Below, in pieces: positions 32,804-40,760 of a stretch of DNA of 59,011 nucleotides. The stretch is from Streptomyces sp. SID8352 (GTDB taxonomy: Bacteria > Actinomycetota > Actinomycetes > Streptomycetales > Streptomycetaceae). The notes below the pieces were generated by a model that saw only the letters and a list, made by a program, of their open reading frames with translations, had not been told where the DNA came from and did no database searches. Numbering within the stretch: the first letter of the stretch is position 1; each line of letters begins with the position of its first letter. A program made the position numbers and the translations under genes. Where the stretch lies: NCBI RefSeq assembly GCF_009862265.1, contig NZ_WWGX01000056.1, positions 1-59,011 of the forward strand, given 5' to 3'.

Positions 32804-34447
32804 ATGAGTCAGGACGCCGGACAGGGCCGGTACGCGGGGCGCACCTTCGCGGGCACCCGCTACCAGCTCCGCGACTTGCTCGGCGAGGGCGGCATGGCCT
32901 CGGTGCACCTCGCGTACGACTCGGTCCTGGACCGCCAGGTGGCCATCAAGACCCTGCACACCGAACTCGGCCGCGAACCGGCGTTCCGCGAGCGCTTCCG
33001 CCGCGAGGCCCAGGCCGTGGCGAAGCTCACGCACACCAACATCGTCTCGGTCTTCGACACCGGCGAGGACGATCTGGACGGCATGACCACGCCGTACATC
33101 GTCATGGAGTACGTCGAGGGCCGGCCGCTCGGCTCGGTGCTCGACGAGGCCGTGCGGCGGCAGGGCGCGATGCCCGCCGACCAGGCCCTCGGGGTCACCG
33201 CCGACGTGCTGGCCGCCCTGGAGATCAGCCACGAGATGGGCCTGGTCCACCGGGACATCAAGCCGGGCAACGTGATGATCACCAAGCGCGGTGTGGTCAA
33301 GGTGATGGACTTCGGCATCGCCCGCGCCATGCAGTCCGGCGTGACCTCCATGACCCAGACCGGCATGGTCGTCGGCACCCCGCAGTACCTCTCGCCCGAG
33401 CAGGCCCTCGGCCGCGGTGTGGACGCCCGCTCCGACCTGTACTCGGTCGGCATCATGCTCTTCCAGCTCGTCACCGGGCGGCTGCCGTTCGACGCCGACT
33501 CACCGCTGGCCATCGCGTACGCGCACGTGCAGGAGGAGCCGGTGGCTCCGTCCTCCGTCAACCGGGCGCTGCCCCCGGCGGTCGACGCGCTGGTCGCCCG
33601 CGCGCTGAAGAAGAACCCCAACGAGCGCTTCCCCAGCGCCGAGGCGATGCGCGACGAGTGCCTGCGGGTGGCCGCGTCCTTCCGGGCCGCCCCGCCCAGC
33701 ATCGTCCCCGGCGCGCCCACGTCGAGCGGCGCCGGGGTCGGCTCCGCGGTGTTCCCGCCGGTCGACGGGACGGCCGCGGCGCCCGCGGGACCCGTCCGGA
33801 CGCCCTACCAGCCGACGCCCGCGCCGGGCCCGTACGGCGGCCCGGCGCCCACGCCCTCCTACGGCTACCCGCAGCACGGCGGCTACCCGGCGCCCGGCCC
33901 CGCGGCGTACGCGCCGGCGCAGGGCGTCCCGACGCCCCCGCCCTACACCACGGCCGCCGAGCCGCCGTCCGGCCCCCGGGGCGGCGGCCGGGGCGGCAAG
34001 CGCGTGATCATCGGCTCCGTCGCGGTCGCCGTGATCGCGGTCGGCGCCCTGATCGGCGCCCTCCTGATGAACAACAACGGCAAGAAGGACGACCCCGAGG
34101 CCGGCCGCGCCACGGCCGGCGCCTCATCCACGCCGACGAAGGCGAGCGGGTACCGGGGGCCGGACACGACGAAGACCATCGACACCGACGAGTGCACGGA
34201 GCCGCAGGAGTCGTACAACGACCCCGACAAGATCAGGCTCCCGGACTTCACGTTCAAGTACATCAAGTCGGTCAAGGAGTGCTTCAACGCCGCCGGCTGG
34301 ACGATGAAGACGGTGTCCGTCGACGAGAACACCTACGGCGAGGGCTCGATCCGCGAGCAGTTCCCCGCCCCGGGCACCGACGTGGACCCCGAGAAGATGC
34401 CGGAGATCCTGTTCAACGTCTCCACGGGCAACCCGCCCTCCGCCTGA
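32804..34447 (+). CDS. Transmembrane Ser/Thr protein kinase with one PASTA-like domain
   Basis: This is a 547-residue Hanks-type kinase. The catalytic domain covers ~17-285 (LGEGGMASVH, VAIKTL, HRDIKPGNVMI, MDFGIARA, activation loop TSMTQTGMVVGTPQYLSPEQ). A Pro/Ala/Gly/Tyr-rich linker covers ~310-395, one membrane helix ~400-422, and an outer part of ~125 residues ends in a single PASTA-like unit (~475-540; RLPDFTFKYIKSVKECFNAAGW, then REQFPAPGTDVDP). Two cysteines in the outer part (DTDEC, KEC) could form a disulfide. ATG 32804 has GGGGGA ten bases before it; an ATG five codons upstream is the alternative. PASTA modules bind muropeptides, suggesting a wall-sensing role. Confidence 0.92.
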   Translation: MSQDAGQGRYAGRTFAGTRYQLRDLLGEGGMASVHLAYDSVLDRQVAIKTLHTELGREPAFRERFRREAQAVAKLTHTNIVSVFDTGEDDLDGMTTPYIVMEYVEGRPLGSVLDEAVRRQGAMPADQALGVTADVLAALEISHEMGLVHRDIKPGNVMITKRGVVKVMDFGIARAMQSGVTSMTQTGMVVGTPQYLSPEQALGRGVDARSDLYSVGIMLFQLVTGRLPFDADSPLAIAYAHVQEEPVAPSSVNRALPPAVDALVARALKKNPNERFPSAEAMRDECLRVAASFRAAPPSIVPGAPTSSGAGVGSAVFPPVDGTAAAPAGPVRTPYQPTPAPGPYGGPAPTPSYGYPQHGGYPAPGPAAYAPAQGVPTPPPYTTAAEPPSGPRGGGRGGKRVIIGSVAVAVIAVGALIGALLMNNNGKKDDPEAGRATAGASSTPTKASGYRGPDTTKTIDTDECTEPQESYNDPDKIRLPDFTFKYIKSVKECFNAAGWTMKTVSVDENTYGEGSIREQFPAPGTDVDPEKMPEILFNVSTGNPPSA

Positions 34448-34645
34448 GCCCGCACGTGCGGCTGCCCGTACGCGGGTCACCGCCGTACCGCGGTGGCGGT
34501 CCTGACCGCGGTCGCGGCCCCGTGCCGTGGCCCCGTGGCGTGCTCGCGGCCCCGTGCCGCGGGCGCGGTCCCCGGCGGTCACGGCCCAAGCGGCCGGGCG
34601 GCGGGCGCGGGTCCCGGCGGTCCGGGTCCGTGCGCCGGACGTGAC

Positions 34646-34674
34646 GAAGGGCCCGGCCGCCGGCCGGGCCCTTC
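34646..34674. terminator. Bidirectional terminator between kinase and bpa
   Basis: A perfect 13-bp stem (GAAGGGCCCGGCC with GGCCGGGCCCTTC) with a three-base loop lies between convergent genes. Confidence 0.75.
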
Positions 34675-34697
34675 CGGGTCGGTGGGGGTCGTCTCGG

Positions 34698-35246
34698 TCA
34701 GAGGTAGGGGCCGCCCGAGCGGCCGCCCGGGTGCGGCTCGTCGCCGCCGTCGTGTCCGACGCCCGGCGGCAGGGCGCGGCGCATCTGCTCGAGCTGGGCG
34801 CGCGCGGCCATCTGCTGGGCGAACAGCGTGGTCTGGATGCCGTGGAACAGGCCCTCCAGCCAGCCGACGAGCTGGGCCTGGGCGATGCGCAGCTCGGCGT
34901 CGGTCGGGGTGGCGTCGTGGGTGAAGGGCAGCGAGAGCCGCTCCAGCTCCTCGACCAGCTCCGGGGCCAGCCCGTCCTCCAGCTCCTTCACCGAGCTGGC
35001 GTGTATCTCCTTGAGCCGGGCCCGGCTCGCCTCGTCCAGGGGGGCGACACGCACCTCCTCCAGCAACTGCTTGATCATGCTGCCGATCCGCATGACCTTG
35101 GCAGGCTGCTCGACCTGCTCCGTCACCGGGATCTCGCGGGGCTCCTCGTCTCCGTCACCACCGCCACCGCTCAGCGCCATTCCGTCCTGGCCGACGACCA
35201 GGATCTGGGGCTTCTCCGGCGACCTGTCGTTCCTCGGCATCTCCAT
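34698..35246 (-). CDS. bpa: Bacterial proteasome activator Bpa/PafE (DUF2587)
   Basis: This 182-residue helical protein forms a ring that opens the 20S proteasome gate without ATP. The Bpa core (~45-155) is recognisable in PAKVMRIGSMIKQLLEEVRVAPLDEASRARLKEI, ELVEELERLSLPF and AELRIAQAQLVGWLEGLFHGIQTTLFAQQMAAR. It ends in GGPYL, which corresponds to the GQYL tail of mycobacterial Bpa that docks into proteasome pockets. The Gly-Gln is replaced by Gly-Pro but the essential Tyr-Leu end is kept. The first ~45 residues are a charged, acidic tail. ATG 35246 is chosen; an in-frame GTG at 35264 is possible. The proteasome genes are not in this window. Confidence 0.88.
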   Translation of the reverse strand: MEMPRNDRSPEKPQILVVGQDGMALSGGGGDGDEEPREIPVTEQVEQPAKVMRIGSMIKQLLEEVRVAPLDEASRARLKEIHASSVKELEDGLAPELVEELERLSLPFTHDATPTDAELRIAQAQLVGWLEGLFHGIQTTLFAQQMAARAQLEQMRRALPPGVGHDGGDEPHPGGRSGGPYL

Positions 35247-35338
35247 ACGGCCATTCTCTCGCACCCGGGGGGCGCGCCGGGCCGGGTCCCCCGGAGAAGG
35301 GCCGGGCCGGTCACCGGCCGCGTACGGGGGTATCCGGA

Positions 35339-35431
35339 ATGCCGGACTCGCCGAACGGTGTGAGGCTGGAAGACGTCGATGTCGACGCCGCCTGCTGGAC
35401 GACTGCTGACCGGGAGGGGGTCACGCGGTGA
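35339..35431 (+). CDS. Possible 30-residue leader peptide
   Basis: An ATG with GGGGG about 12 bases upstream opens a 30-codon frame whose TGA overlaps the GTG start of the next gene by two bases. It begins MPDSPNGVRLE, continues with an acidic DVDVDAACW stretch and ends in a basic REGVTR. Third codon positions are about 83 percent G/C, compatible with coding. It would couple translation into the membrane-anchored protein. I recognise no homologue; it may be a chance frame. Confidence 0.35.
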   Translation: MPDSPNGVRLEDVDVDAACWTTADREGVTR

Positions 35432-36342
35432 CTCCATGGCTGTGCGCACCGCGCACCACGGGACTGGCGGGGGTGCTGACGACGGGGGTGCTGGCGCTGA
35501 GCGCCGTCCTGACGCCGTTCCCGGCGGGTGCCGCGCCCGGCGGCGCGCCCGTGCCCCGGGCGGCCGTGACCGTGCCCCGGGCCGCCGCGTCCGCCGCGCC
35601 GGTTCCCGGTCCCGGACCCGGGGGAGCCGCCGACCTCGCCGGTGCCGCCGACGCCCCCGCCGCCGGGGCGCACCGGGGCGACCGGCCGGACACCGGGCAC
35701 CCCGGTGGCCGCACGGGCCGGGACCCGGGAACGGGACCGGACGGCACGGGTCGCGACGATCACGAGGGACGGGGCGGGCGGGGACCCGCGGACCCGGAGG
35801 ACGGCTCCGGCGGCCGTTCCGACGACGGTCCGGGAACCGGCGGGGCACACCGCCCCACCACCGGCCCCGACGACGGGAGCCGCGAGGGCGGCGAGGGTCC
35901 CGACCGGCCCGCGCGAGACGCCGCCGCGCCCTCCGCCCCGGCCGTCGCGCCCTCGCGGGCGGGGAGCGCCGCCGGGGAGGGACGGGAGCGCCCGGGACGG
36001 TCCGCGGTACCGGAACCGGAGTGGGACGGCGCCGGAACGGGACCCTCCCCCGACGGCCCCGGCGCGCGGCCCCTGCCCGACGGCGGCGTCGACACCCCTG
36101 TCGGTCCCGTCCGTCCCGACGGCGCCGTGCCGCCCGGCGCGGCCGTCCTCGCCCCCTCCGCCGCGCCCACGCCGGACACCCCGGCCCCCGACACCCGGGC
36201 CTCGGCGCGGGACGGGACGCGGGTCACCGCCCGGCAACCCACCGGCCCCGCCCCGCGGCTGCTGTCGCTGGGCAGCGGACTGGTGCTGATCGGCCTGGGC
36301 CTGGGCATCGCCTGCCTCGGCCTGCGCCTGCGCCGTTCCTAG
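35428..36342 (+). CDS. Secreted, membrane-anchored low-complexity protein
   Basis: This is a 304-residue protein. A signal peptide covers ~1-36 (LAGVLTTGVLALSAVLTPFPAGAA). About 230 residues of Pro/Gly/Ala/Asp/Arg-rich, probably disordered sequence follow. A single C-terminal hydrophobic helix (~278-300, LLSLGSGLVLIGLGLGIACLGL) and a basic RLRRS tail come last, giving an outside stalk anchored at its C-terminus. No domain is recognisable and function is unknown. GTG 35428 has GGGAGGGGG seven bases upstream. Its last codons and stop are duplicated 253 bp downstream within a minisatellite, so the gene end lies in an unstable region. Confidence 0.72.
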   Translation: MTPWLCAPRTTGLAGVLTTGVLALSAVLTPFPAGAAPGGAPVPRAAVTVPRAAASAAPVPGPGPGGAADLAGAADAPAAGAHRGDRPDTGHPGGRTGRDPGTGPDGTGRDDHEGRGGRGPADPEDGSGGRSDDGPGTGGAHRPTTGPDDGSREGGEGPDRPARDAAAPSAPAVAPSRAGSAAGEGRERPGRSAVPEPEWDGAGTGPSPDGPGARPLPDGGVDTPVGPVRPDGAVPPGAAVLAPSAAPTPDTPAPDTRASARDGTRVTARQPTGPAPRLLSLGSGLVLIGLGLGIACLGLRLRRS

Positions 36343-36671
36343 GACGGGCCGGGGCACGGGACCGCACAGCCGGGAGGCAGGACGGCACAGCCCCGGTGCG
36401 GCGGCCGGGAGCGGGAGCCGAGGCCAGGGGCGGCGGCCGGGACGGGGACCGAGGCCAGGGGCCAGGGGCCAGGGGCCAGGGGCCAGGGTCCGGGAGGCGA
36501 GGCCAGAGGCCGGGAGGGGGGACCGGGGCCGGAGGCCGGGGACCGGGGCGAAGGCCGGGGCTCGGGAGCCCGGCCTGCGCCTGCGCCGTTCCTAGGGCGG
36601 GCCGGGCACGGGACCGCGTAGCCGGGGACAGCACGGCACAGCCCCGGCGCGGCGGCCCGGAGCGGGAGCCG
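36318..36671 (+). repeat. 253-bp-offset duplication of a gene 3' end
   Basis: About 100 bp starting CGGCCTGCGCCTGCGCCG at 36318 (last codons and TAG of the anchored protein plus downstream sequence) recur at 36571 with few changes. The shared text runs through the TTCCTAGG stop region, GGCACGGGACCGC and the CGGCACAGCCCCGG block to GAGCGGGAGCCG. The intervening sequence is purine-rich GC repeats. Confidence 0.85.
36453..36488 (+). repeat. GGGGCCA heptamer array, G-quadruplex prone
   Basis: About five tandem copies of GGGGCCA/GGCCAGG give many consecutive runs of four G on the plus strand. It is part of an 849-bp gene-free block (36343-37191) of G-rich minisatellite. Confidence 0.8.
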
Positions 36672-37039
36672 GAGGCCGAGAGCGGAGCCTGGGGCCGGGA
36701 GCGGAGCCGGAGGCCGGGGACCGGGGCCGGGGGCCGGGCGAAGGCCAGAGGCCGGGAACGGGAGCCAAGGCCAGGGGCCGGGAGCAGAGACCGGGGCCGG
36801 AGGCTGGAGGCTGGAGACCGGGGCTGGGGGCCGAGGCCGAGGCCAGTTGCCCGGGGGGCCGGGACCCGAGGAGCAGAGGCCGGGAGCCGAGGCCGGTGTC
36901 GGGGGCCGGGGCCAGAGCCGGAGCCGGGAACCGGGAACCGAGGCCGGGGCCGGAGGCCGGAGGCCGGTGTCGGGGCCGGAGGCCGGAGCCGGGGCCAGAG
37001 CCGGAGCCGGGAACCGTGGCCGGGGCCGGAGGCCGGGAG

Positions 37040-37123
37040 CCGGGGGCCAGGAGCCGGAGGCCGGGGGCCAGGAGCCGGAGGCCGGGGGCCAGGAGCCGGA
37101 GGCCGGGGGCCAGGAGCCGGGGG
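37040..37123 (+). repeat. 21-bp minisatellite, four units
   Basis: Units beginning CCGGGGGCCAGGAGCCGGAG recur at 37040, 37061, 37082 and 37103 with an exact 21-bp period; the last copy diverges at its end. Long open frames across it on the minus strand are repeat artefacts (Pro/Ala/Gly/Ser/Trp). Confidence 0.85.
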
Positions 37124-37149
37124 CCGGGGGCCGGCCGGGCCAAGGGTGT

Positions 37150-37188
37150 CGTGCCCGCCCCGCCCTGCGTGAGGGCGGGGCGGGCACG
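37150..37188 (-). terminator. Terminator after the quinone oxidoreductase gene
   Basis: A perfect 17-bp stem with a five-base loop (GCGTG) starts 3 bp beyond the stop codon on the minus strand. Confidence 0.8.
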
Positions 37189-37191
37189 CGG

Positions 37192-38175
37192 TCAGACGGC
37201 GTTGACCAGCAGGACCTTGCCGATGTGGCCGCTCCCCTCCACGATCCGGTGGCCCTCGGCGGCCTCCCGCATCGGCAGCTCGCGGTCGACGACCGGGCGG
37301 ACGTGGCCGCCCTCCACCAACGGCCAGACGTGCTCGCGCACCGCCGCCACGATGGCCGCCTTCTCCTCCAGCGGACGGGCCCGCAGCGAGGTCGCGCTGA
37401 CCGCGGCGCGCTTGGTGAGCAGCGCGCCGATGTCCAGCTCGCCCTTGCGCCCGCCCTGCATGCCGATGATCGCCAGCCGTCCGTTGACGGCGAGGGCGCG
37501 GACATTGCGGTCCAGGTACTTGGCGCCCATGTTGTCGAGGATCACGTCGGCGCCCGCGCCGCCGGTGGCCTTCTCGATCTCGGCGACGAAGTCCTGCTCG
37601 CGGTAGTTGATCAGGATGTCGGCGCCCAGTCCGGCGCAGCGCTCCAGCTTCTCCGCCGTGCCCGCGGTCACCGCGACCGTCGCGCCCACGGCCTTGGCGA
37701 GCTGGATCGCCATGGTGCCGATGCCGCTGGAACCGCCGTGCACCAGCAGCGTCTCGCCGGGGCGGAGGTGGGCGACCATGAAGACGTTGGACCAGACGGT
37801 GCAGACGACCTCGGGCAGGGCCGCCGCCGTCGGCAGCCCGACGCCCGCGGGGACCGGCAGGAGCTGTCCGACGGGCACCACGGCCCGCTCGGCGTAGCCG
37901 CCGCCCGACAGCAGGGCGCACACCTCGTCGCCGACTGCCCAGCCGGACACCCCCGGGCCCAGCGCGGCGATCGTGCCGGAGCACTCCAGCCCCGGGTGGA
38001 CGGAAGCGCCGGGCGGGGGGTCGTAGAAGCCCAGGCGCTGCATGATGTCGGCGCGGTTGACGGCACTGGCCGCCACGTCGACCAGGACCTCGCCCTCGCC
38101 GGGCACCGGATCGGGGGCCTCGGCCCAGACCAGGGCCTCGGGGCCACCGGGTTCGGGAATCGTGATCGCATGCAT
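37192..38175 (-). CDS. NAD(P)H:quinone oxidoreductase, PIG3/QOR family
   Basis: This 327-residue medium-chain dehydrogenase/reductase lacks catalytic zinc ligands, as quinone reductases do. The N-terminal GroES-like domain contains SAVNRADIMQRLGFYDPPPGAS and HPGLECSGTIAALG. The Rossmann domain carries the NADPH motif HGGSSGIGTMAIQLAKAVGA (~147) and ends in GHIGKVLLVNAV. The PIG3-type wording (DIMQRLG.Y.PPPGAS) is clear. A -10-like TAGCGT lies ten bases before the ATG with no ribosome-binding site, suggesting a leaderless mRNA. It is a single gene between terminator and the upstream channel gene. Confidence 0.9.
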   Translation of the reverse strand: MHAITIPEPGGPEALVWAEAPDPVPGEGEVLVDVAASAVNRADIMQRLGFYDPPPGASVHPGLECSGTIAALGPGVSGWAVGDEVCALLSGGGYAERAVVPVGQLLPVPAGVGLPTAAALPEVVCTVWSNVFMVAHLRPGETLLVHGGSSGIGTMAIQLAKAVGATVAVTAGTAEKLERCAGLGADILINYREQDFVAEIEKATGGAGADVILDNMGAKYLDRNVRALAVNGRLAIIGMQGGRKGELDIGALLTKRAAVSATSLRARPLEEKAAIVAAVREHVWPLVEGGHVRPVVDRELPMREAAEGHRIVEGSGHIGKVLLVNAV

Positions 38176-38226
38176 GGCACCGACGCTACTCCCCGCGTTC
38201 CGGCGGCCCCGCGCCCGGCGCCACGG

Positions 38227-39324
38227 TCAGTCGAGCGGCAGCGGCCGGGTGTCCGGGGTGACATGGGTGGCCGGGGTGGCGCGGACGATGGTGATCAGGC
38301 GGTCCGTCAGCTCCAGGTCGCCGACCACCGGGTCGTCGTATCCGAGCACCCGGTGGCCGCGCACCACGCTCACCACCAGTTCGTCCAGCTCGCGCGGGCT
38401 CTTGCCGACCTCGGCCTTTATCACCGGCCGTTCGACGAGGTCGAGCCCGCTGCCCTGGCTGATCAGGTCCTCCATGACCATGCCGGCGGCCGGGGAGAGC
38501 ACGGAGAGCCCGAGCAGCCGCCCGGCGGCGCTGGCGCTGGTGATCACGGCGTCCGCGCCGGACTGCTTCAGCAGCGGCGCGTTCTCCTCCTCGCGGACCG
38601 CCGCCACGATCTTCGCTCCCCGGTTGATCTGCCGGGCCGTCAGGGTCACCAGGACCGCCGTGTCGTCGCGCTGGGTGGCGATGATGATCTGCCGGGCCCG
38701 CTGCACCTCGGCCCGCCGCAGCACATCGCTGCGGGTCGCGTCGCCGACGACACCCGCGAAGCCGTCGGCGTTCGCCGCCTCGATCGCCTTGCCGCTGGGG
38801 TCGACGACGACCACCTGCTCCTTGCGCAGTCCGGTCGCGCAGACGGTCCGGAGCGCCGAGCGCCCCTTCGTGCCGAAGCCGATGACGACGGTGTGGTCAC
38901 GCAAGGTGGACCTCCAGCGGTTCAGTCGCCATTCCTCCCGGGTGCGTTCGGTGAGGGCCTCCAGCGTGGTGCCGACCAGGATGATCAGGAACAGCACCCG
39001 CAGGGGCGTGATGACGAAGATGTTGGTCAGCCGGGCGGCGTCGCTGACGGGCGTGACATCGCCGTACCCGGTGGTGGAGAGGGTGACGGTGGCGTAGTAG
39101 AAGCTGTCGAGGAGGTCGAGGCTGGAGTCGGAGCTGTCGTTGTAGCCCTCGCGGTCGGCGTAGACGATGAGCGCCGTCGCCACCAGGACCAGCAGGGCCA
39201 TCAGCAGCCGCTTGCCGACCTGCCGGATGGGGTGCTCCACCATCTTCCGGGGGAGCGCCACCCGATGGGTCACCAGATGCTCGTCCGCCTGCCGGGCAAT
39301 CGCGTCCTGACCCGGAAGTTTCAC
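38227..39324 (-). CDS. Potassium channel protein with RCK (TrkA) domains
   Basis: This is a 365-residue ion channel. It has a first membrane helix (~40-58), a pore loop with the K+ filter TTGYGD (~88-93), a second helix (~104-125), then a TrkA-N Rossmann domain with VVIGFGTKGRSAL (~148) that senses nucleotides. A TrkA-C ligand domain ends the protein. The Kch/MthK two-helix arrangement is complete. I choose the GTG at 39324: GGAG lies ten bases upstream and the GTG overlaps the TGA of moeA (GTGA). An upstream GTG (39333) is too close to the ribosome-binding site. A parS-like ParB site spans this junction. Grouping with molybdopterin genes has no obvious functional logic. Confidence 0.9.
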   Translation of the reverse strand: MKLPGQDAIARQADEHLVTHRVALPRKMVEHPIRQVGKRLLMALLVLVATALIVYADREGYNDSSDSSLDLLDSFYYATVTLSTTGYGDVTPVSDAARLTNIFVITPLRVLFLIILVGTTLEALTERTREEWRLNRWRSTLRDHTVVIGFGTKGRSALRTVCATGLRKEQVVVVDPSGKAIEAANADGFAGVVGDATRSDVLRRAEVQRARQIIIATQRDDTAVLVTLTARQINRGAKIVAAVREEENAPLLKQSGADAVITSASAAGRLLGLSVLSPAAGMVMEDLISQGSGLDLVERPVIKAEVGKSPRELDELVVSVVRGHRVLGYDDPVVGDLELTDRLITIVRATPATHVTPDTRPLPLD

Positions 39325-39332
39325 GTGAAACA
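39317..39332. other. parS centromere site in a coding junction
   Basis: Read on the minus strand the site is TGTTTCACGTGAAACT, 15 of 16 bases of the parS consensus with the 14-bp core GTTTCACGTGAAAC intact. It covers the last codons and stop of moeA and the start codon of the potassium channel gene. Confidence 0.9.
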
Positions 39333-40760
39333 CACTCCAATTCCGCCGGTGGCCCAGGGAAGGTCGAGCAGTTCCGTCTCCTGCCCCGACCGCGCACCAC
39401 CCGGCGGGACGACGGCCAGCGCGTCGGCCGCCGCGATGCCGCGCAGCATGGCGGGACCGTTGTAGCGCAGCGGCAGGGCCCGGTCGCCGCGCAGGACGAC
39501 GGGGACGAGCCGGGTCTCCCGGGGGTGCCCCTGCACGGCATCCCCCAGCGGCAGCGTGTACGGCTCCGGCACCGGCCGCGCGGTGAGGGCGCGCAGCAGC
39601 GGCTCGGCCAGGGTGAGCAGGCCGGAGACTGCGGCGAGCGGGTTGCCCGGCAGCCCGACGAGATGGCGGCCGTCCGGGAGGCGGGCCAGCAGCATCGGGT
39701 GGCCGGGGCGCACGGCAACGCCGTCCACCAGCAGCTCGGCGCCGATCCGGCGCAGCGTCGGGTGGACGTGGTCGACGGGTCCGGCCGCGGTCCCTCCGGT
39801 GGTGACGACCAGTTCGGCACGGGAGCCGGTGATCGCCCGGTGCAGGGCCTCGGCGTCGTCGCCCACCCGCTCCACCCCGCCGGTCTCCGCGCCCATCGCG
39901 CGCAGCCAGGGCGGCAGCATCGGGCCGAGGGCGTCGCGGATCAGCCCGTCGTGGGGCAGACCCGTGCCGAGCAGTTCGTCGCCGAGGACGAGCACGTCGA
40001 CGCGGGGGCGCGGCACGGCGGCCAGCGTGTCGTACCCGGCCGCCGCCGCGAGGCCCAGCACCGCCGGGGTCGCCACGGTGCCGGCGGGCAGCAGCCGGTC
40101 ACCGCTGCGGCACTCCTGGCCGCGCGGGCGGATGTCCTGACCGGGGACGACCTCGCGGGCCGGGTGCAGCCGCCCCTGGGCGTCGCCGCGCCCGTGCTCG
40201 CTGCGCAGCACGGCGGTGGCGTCCGCGGGGACCCGGGCGCCGGTGGCGATGCGGACGGCCTCGCCGTCGACGAGGGGCGCGGGCTCCGCGTGACCGGCCA
40301 GGACGCCCTCGTCCCGCACCGTCCAGGGGCCCGGCCCGGCGACCGCCCAGCCGTCCATCGCCGAGGTGTCGAAGGGCGGAAGATCGGTGAGGGCGTCGAG
40401 CGGCGCGGCCAGGGTGAGGCCGAGGACCGCGTCCAGGGGCACGGAGACCGGCTCCCGGTGCCCGGCTCGGGTGCCCGCGCGGACGGCGCGGACGGCCACG
40501 GCACGTGCCTCGGGCCAGGCGGTGCCGCGGTGGCGGCGCCCGGAGGAGGAAGCGGGGGCACCTCCCTGCCCGGGGCCCGCGGACGGGGGAGGGTTCCCGG
40601 CGGAGGACGCGGCGGGGCTGCCGCCGGACGGAGCGGCGGAGGGGGAGCCGGGACGGTGACCGGGACGGGCCTCCGGGTGGGACTGGACGAGGGCGAGCGC
40701 CTCCTCGACGTCGAGGTCGTCCTCCGTCTCCGCGCCGGTCCGCGCGCCGGGGGCGGACAT
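39321..40760 (-). CDS. moeA: Molybdopterin molybdenumtransferase MoeA
   Basis: This 479-residue enzyme inserts molybdate into adenylylated molybdopterin. Signatures are the AMDGWAV stretch (PPFDTSAMDGWAVAG, ~136), the MoCF-binding domain VLVLGDELLG...IRDALGPML (~270), TTGGTAAGPVDHVHPTL (~320) and FGLPGNPLA-type VGLPGNPLAAVS (~368). The first ~75 residues are an unusual Pro/Ser/Gly-rich extension not found in standard MoeA (about 400 residues). It starts at an ATG overlapping the mobA-like stop (ATGA), so the mobA-moeA-channel genes form one coupled operon. Confidence 0.92.
   Translation of the reverse strand: MSAPGARTGAETEDDLDVEEALALVQSHPEARPGHRPGSPSAAPSGGSPAASSAGNPPPSAGPGQGGAPASSSGRRHRGTAWPEARAVAVRAVRAGTRAGHREPVSVPLDAVLGLTLAAPLDALTDLPPFDTSAMDGWAVAGPGPWTVRDEGVLAGHAEPAPLVDGEAVRIATGARVPADATAVLRSEHGRGDAQGRLHPAREVVPGQDIRPRGQECRSGDRLLPAGTVATPAVLGLAAAAGYDTLAAVPRPRVDVLVLGDELLGTGLPHDGLIRDALGPMLPPWLRAMGAETGGVERVGDDAEALHRAITGSRAELVVTTGGTAAGPVDHVHPTLRRIGAELLVDGVAVRPGHPMLLARLPDGRHLVGLPGNPLAAVSGLLTLAEPLLRALTARPVPEPYTLPLGDAVQGHPRETRLVPVVLRGDRALPLRYNGPAMLRGIAAADALAVVPPGGARSGQETELLDLPWATGGIGVCFT

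Noticed and set aside
36224..37984. Long Pro/Ala/Gly/Ser/Trp-rich minus-strand frames over the G-rich minisatellite
   Set aside because: The predicted peptide is only the translated 21-bp and 7-bp repeats; no start signal or domain.
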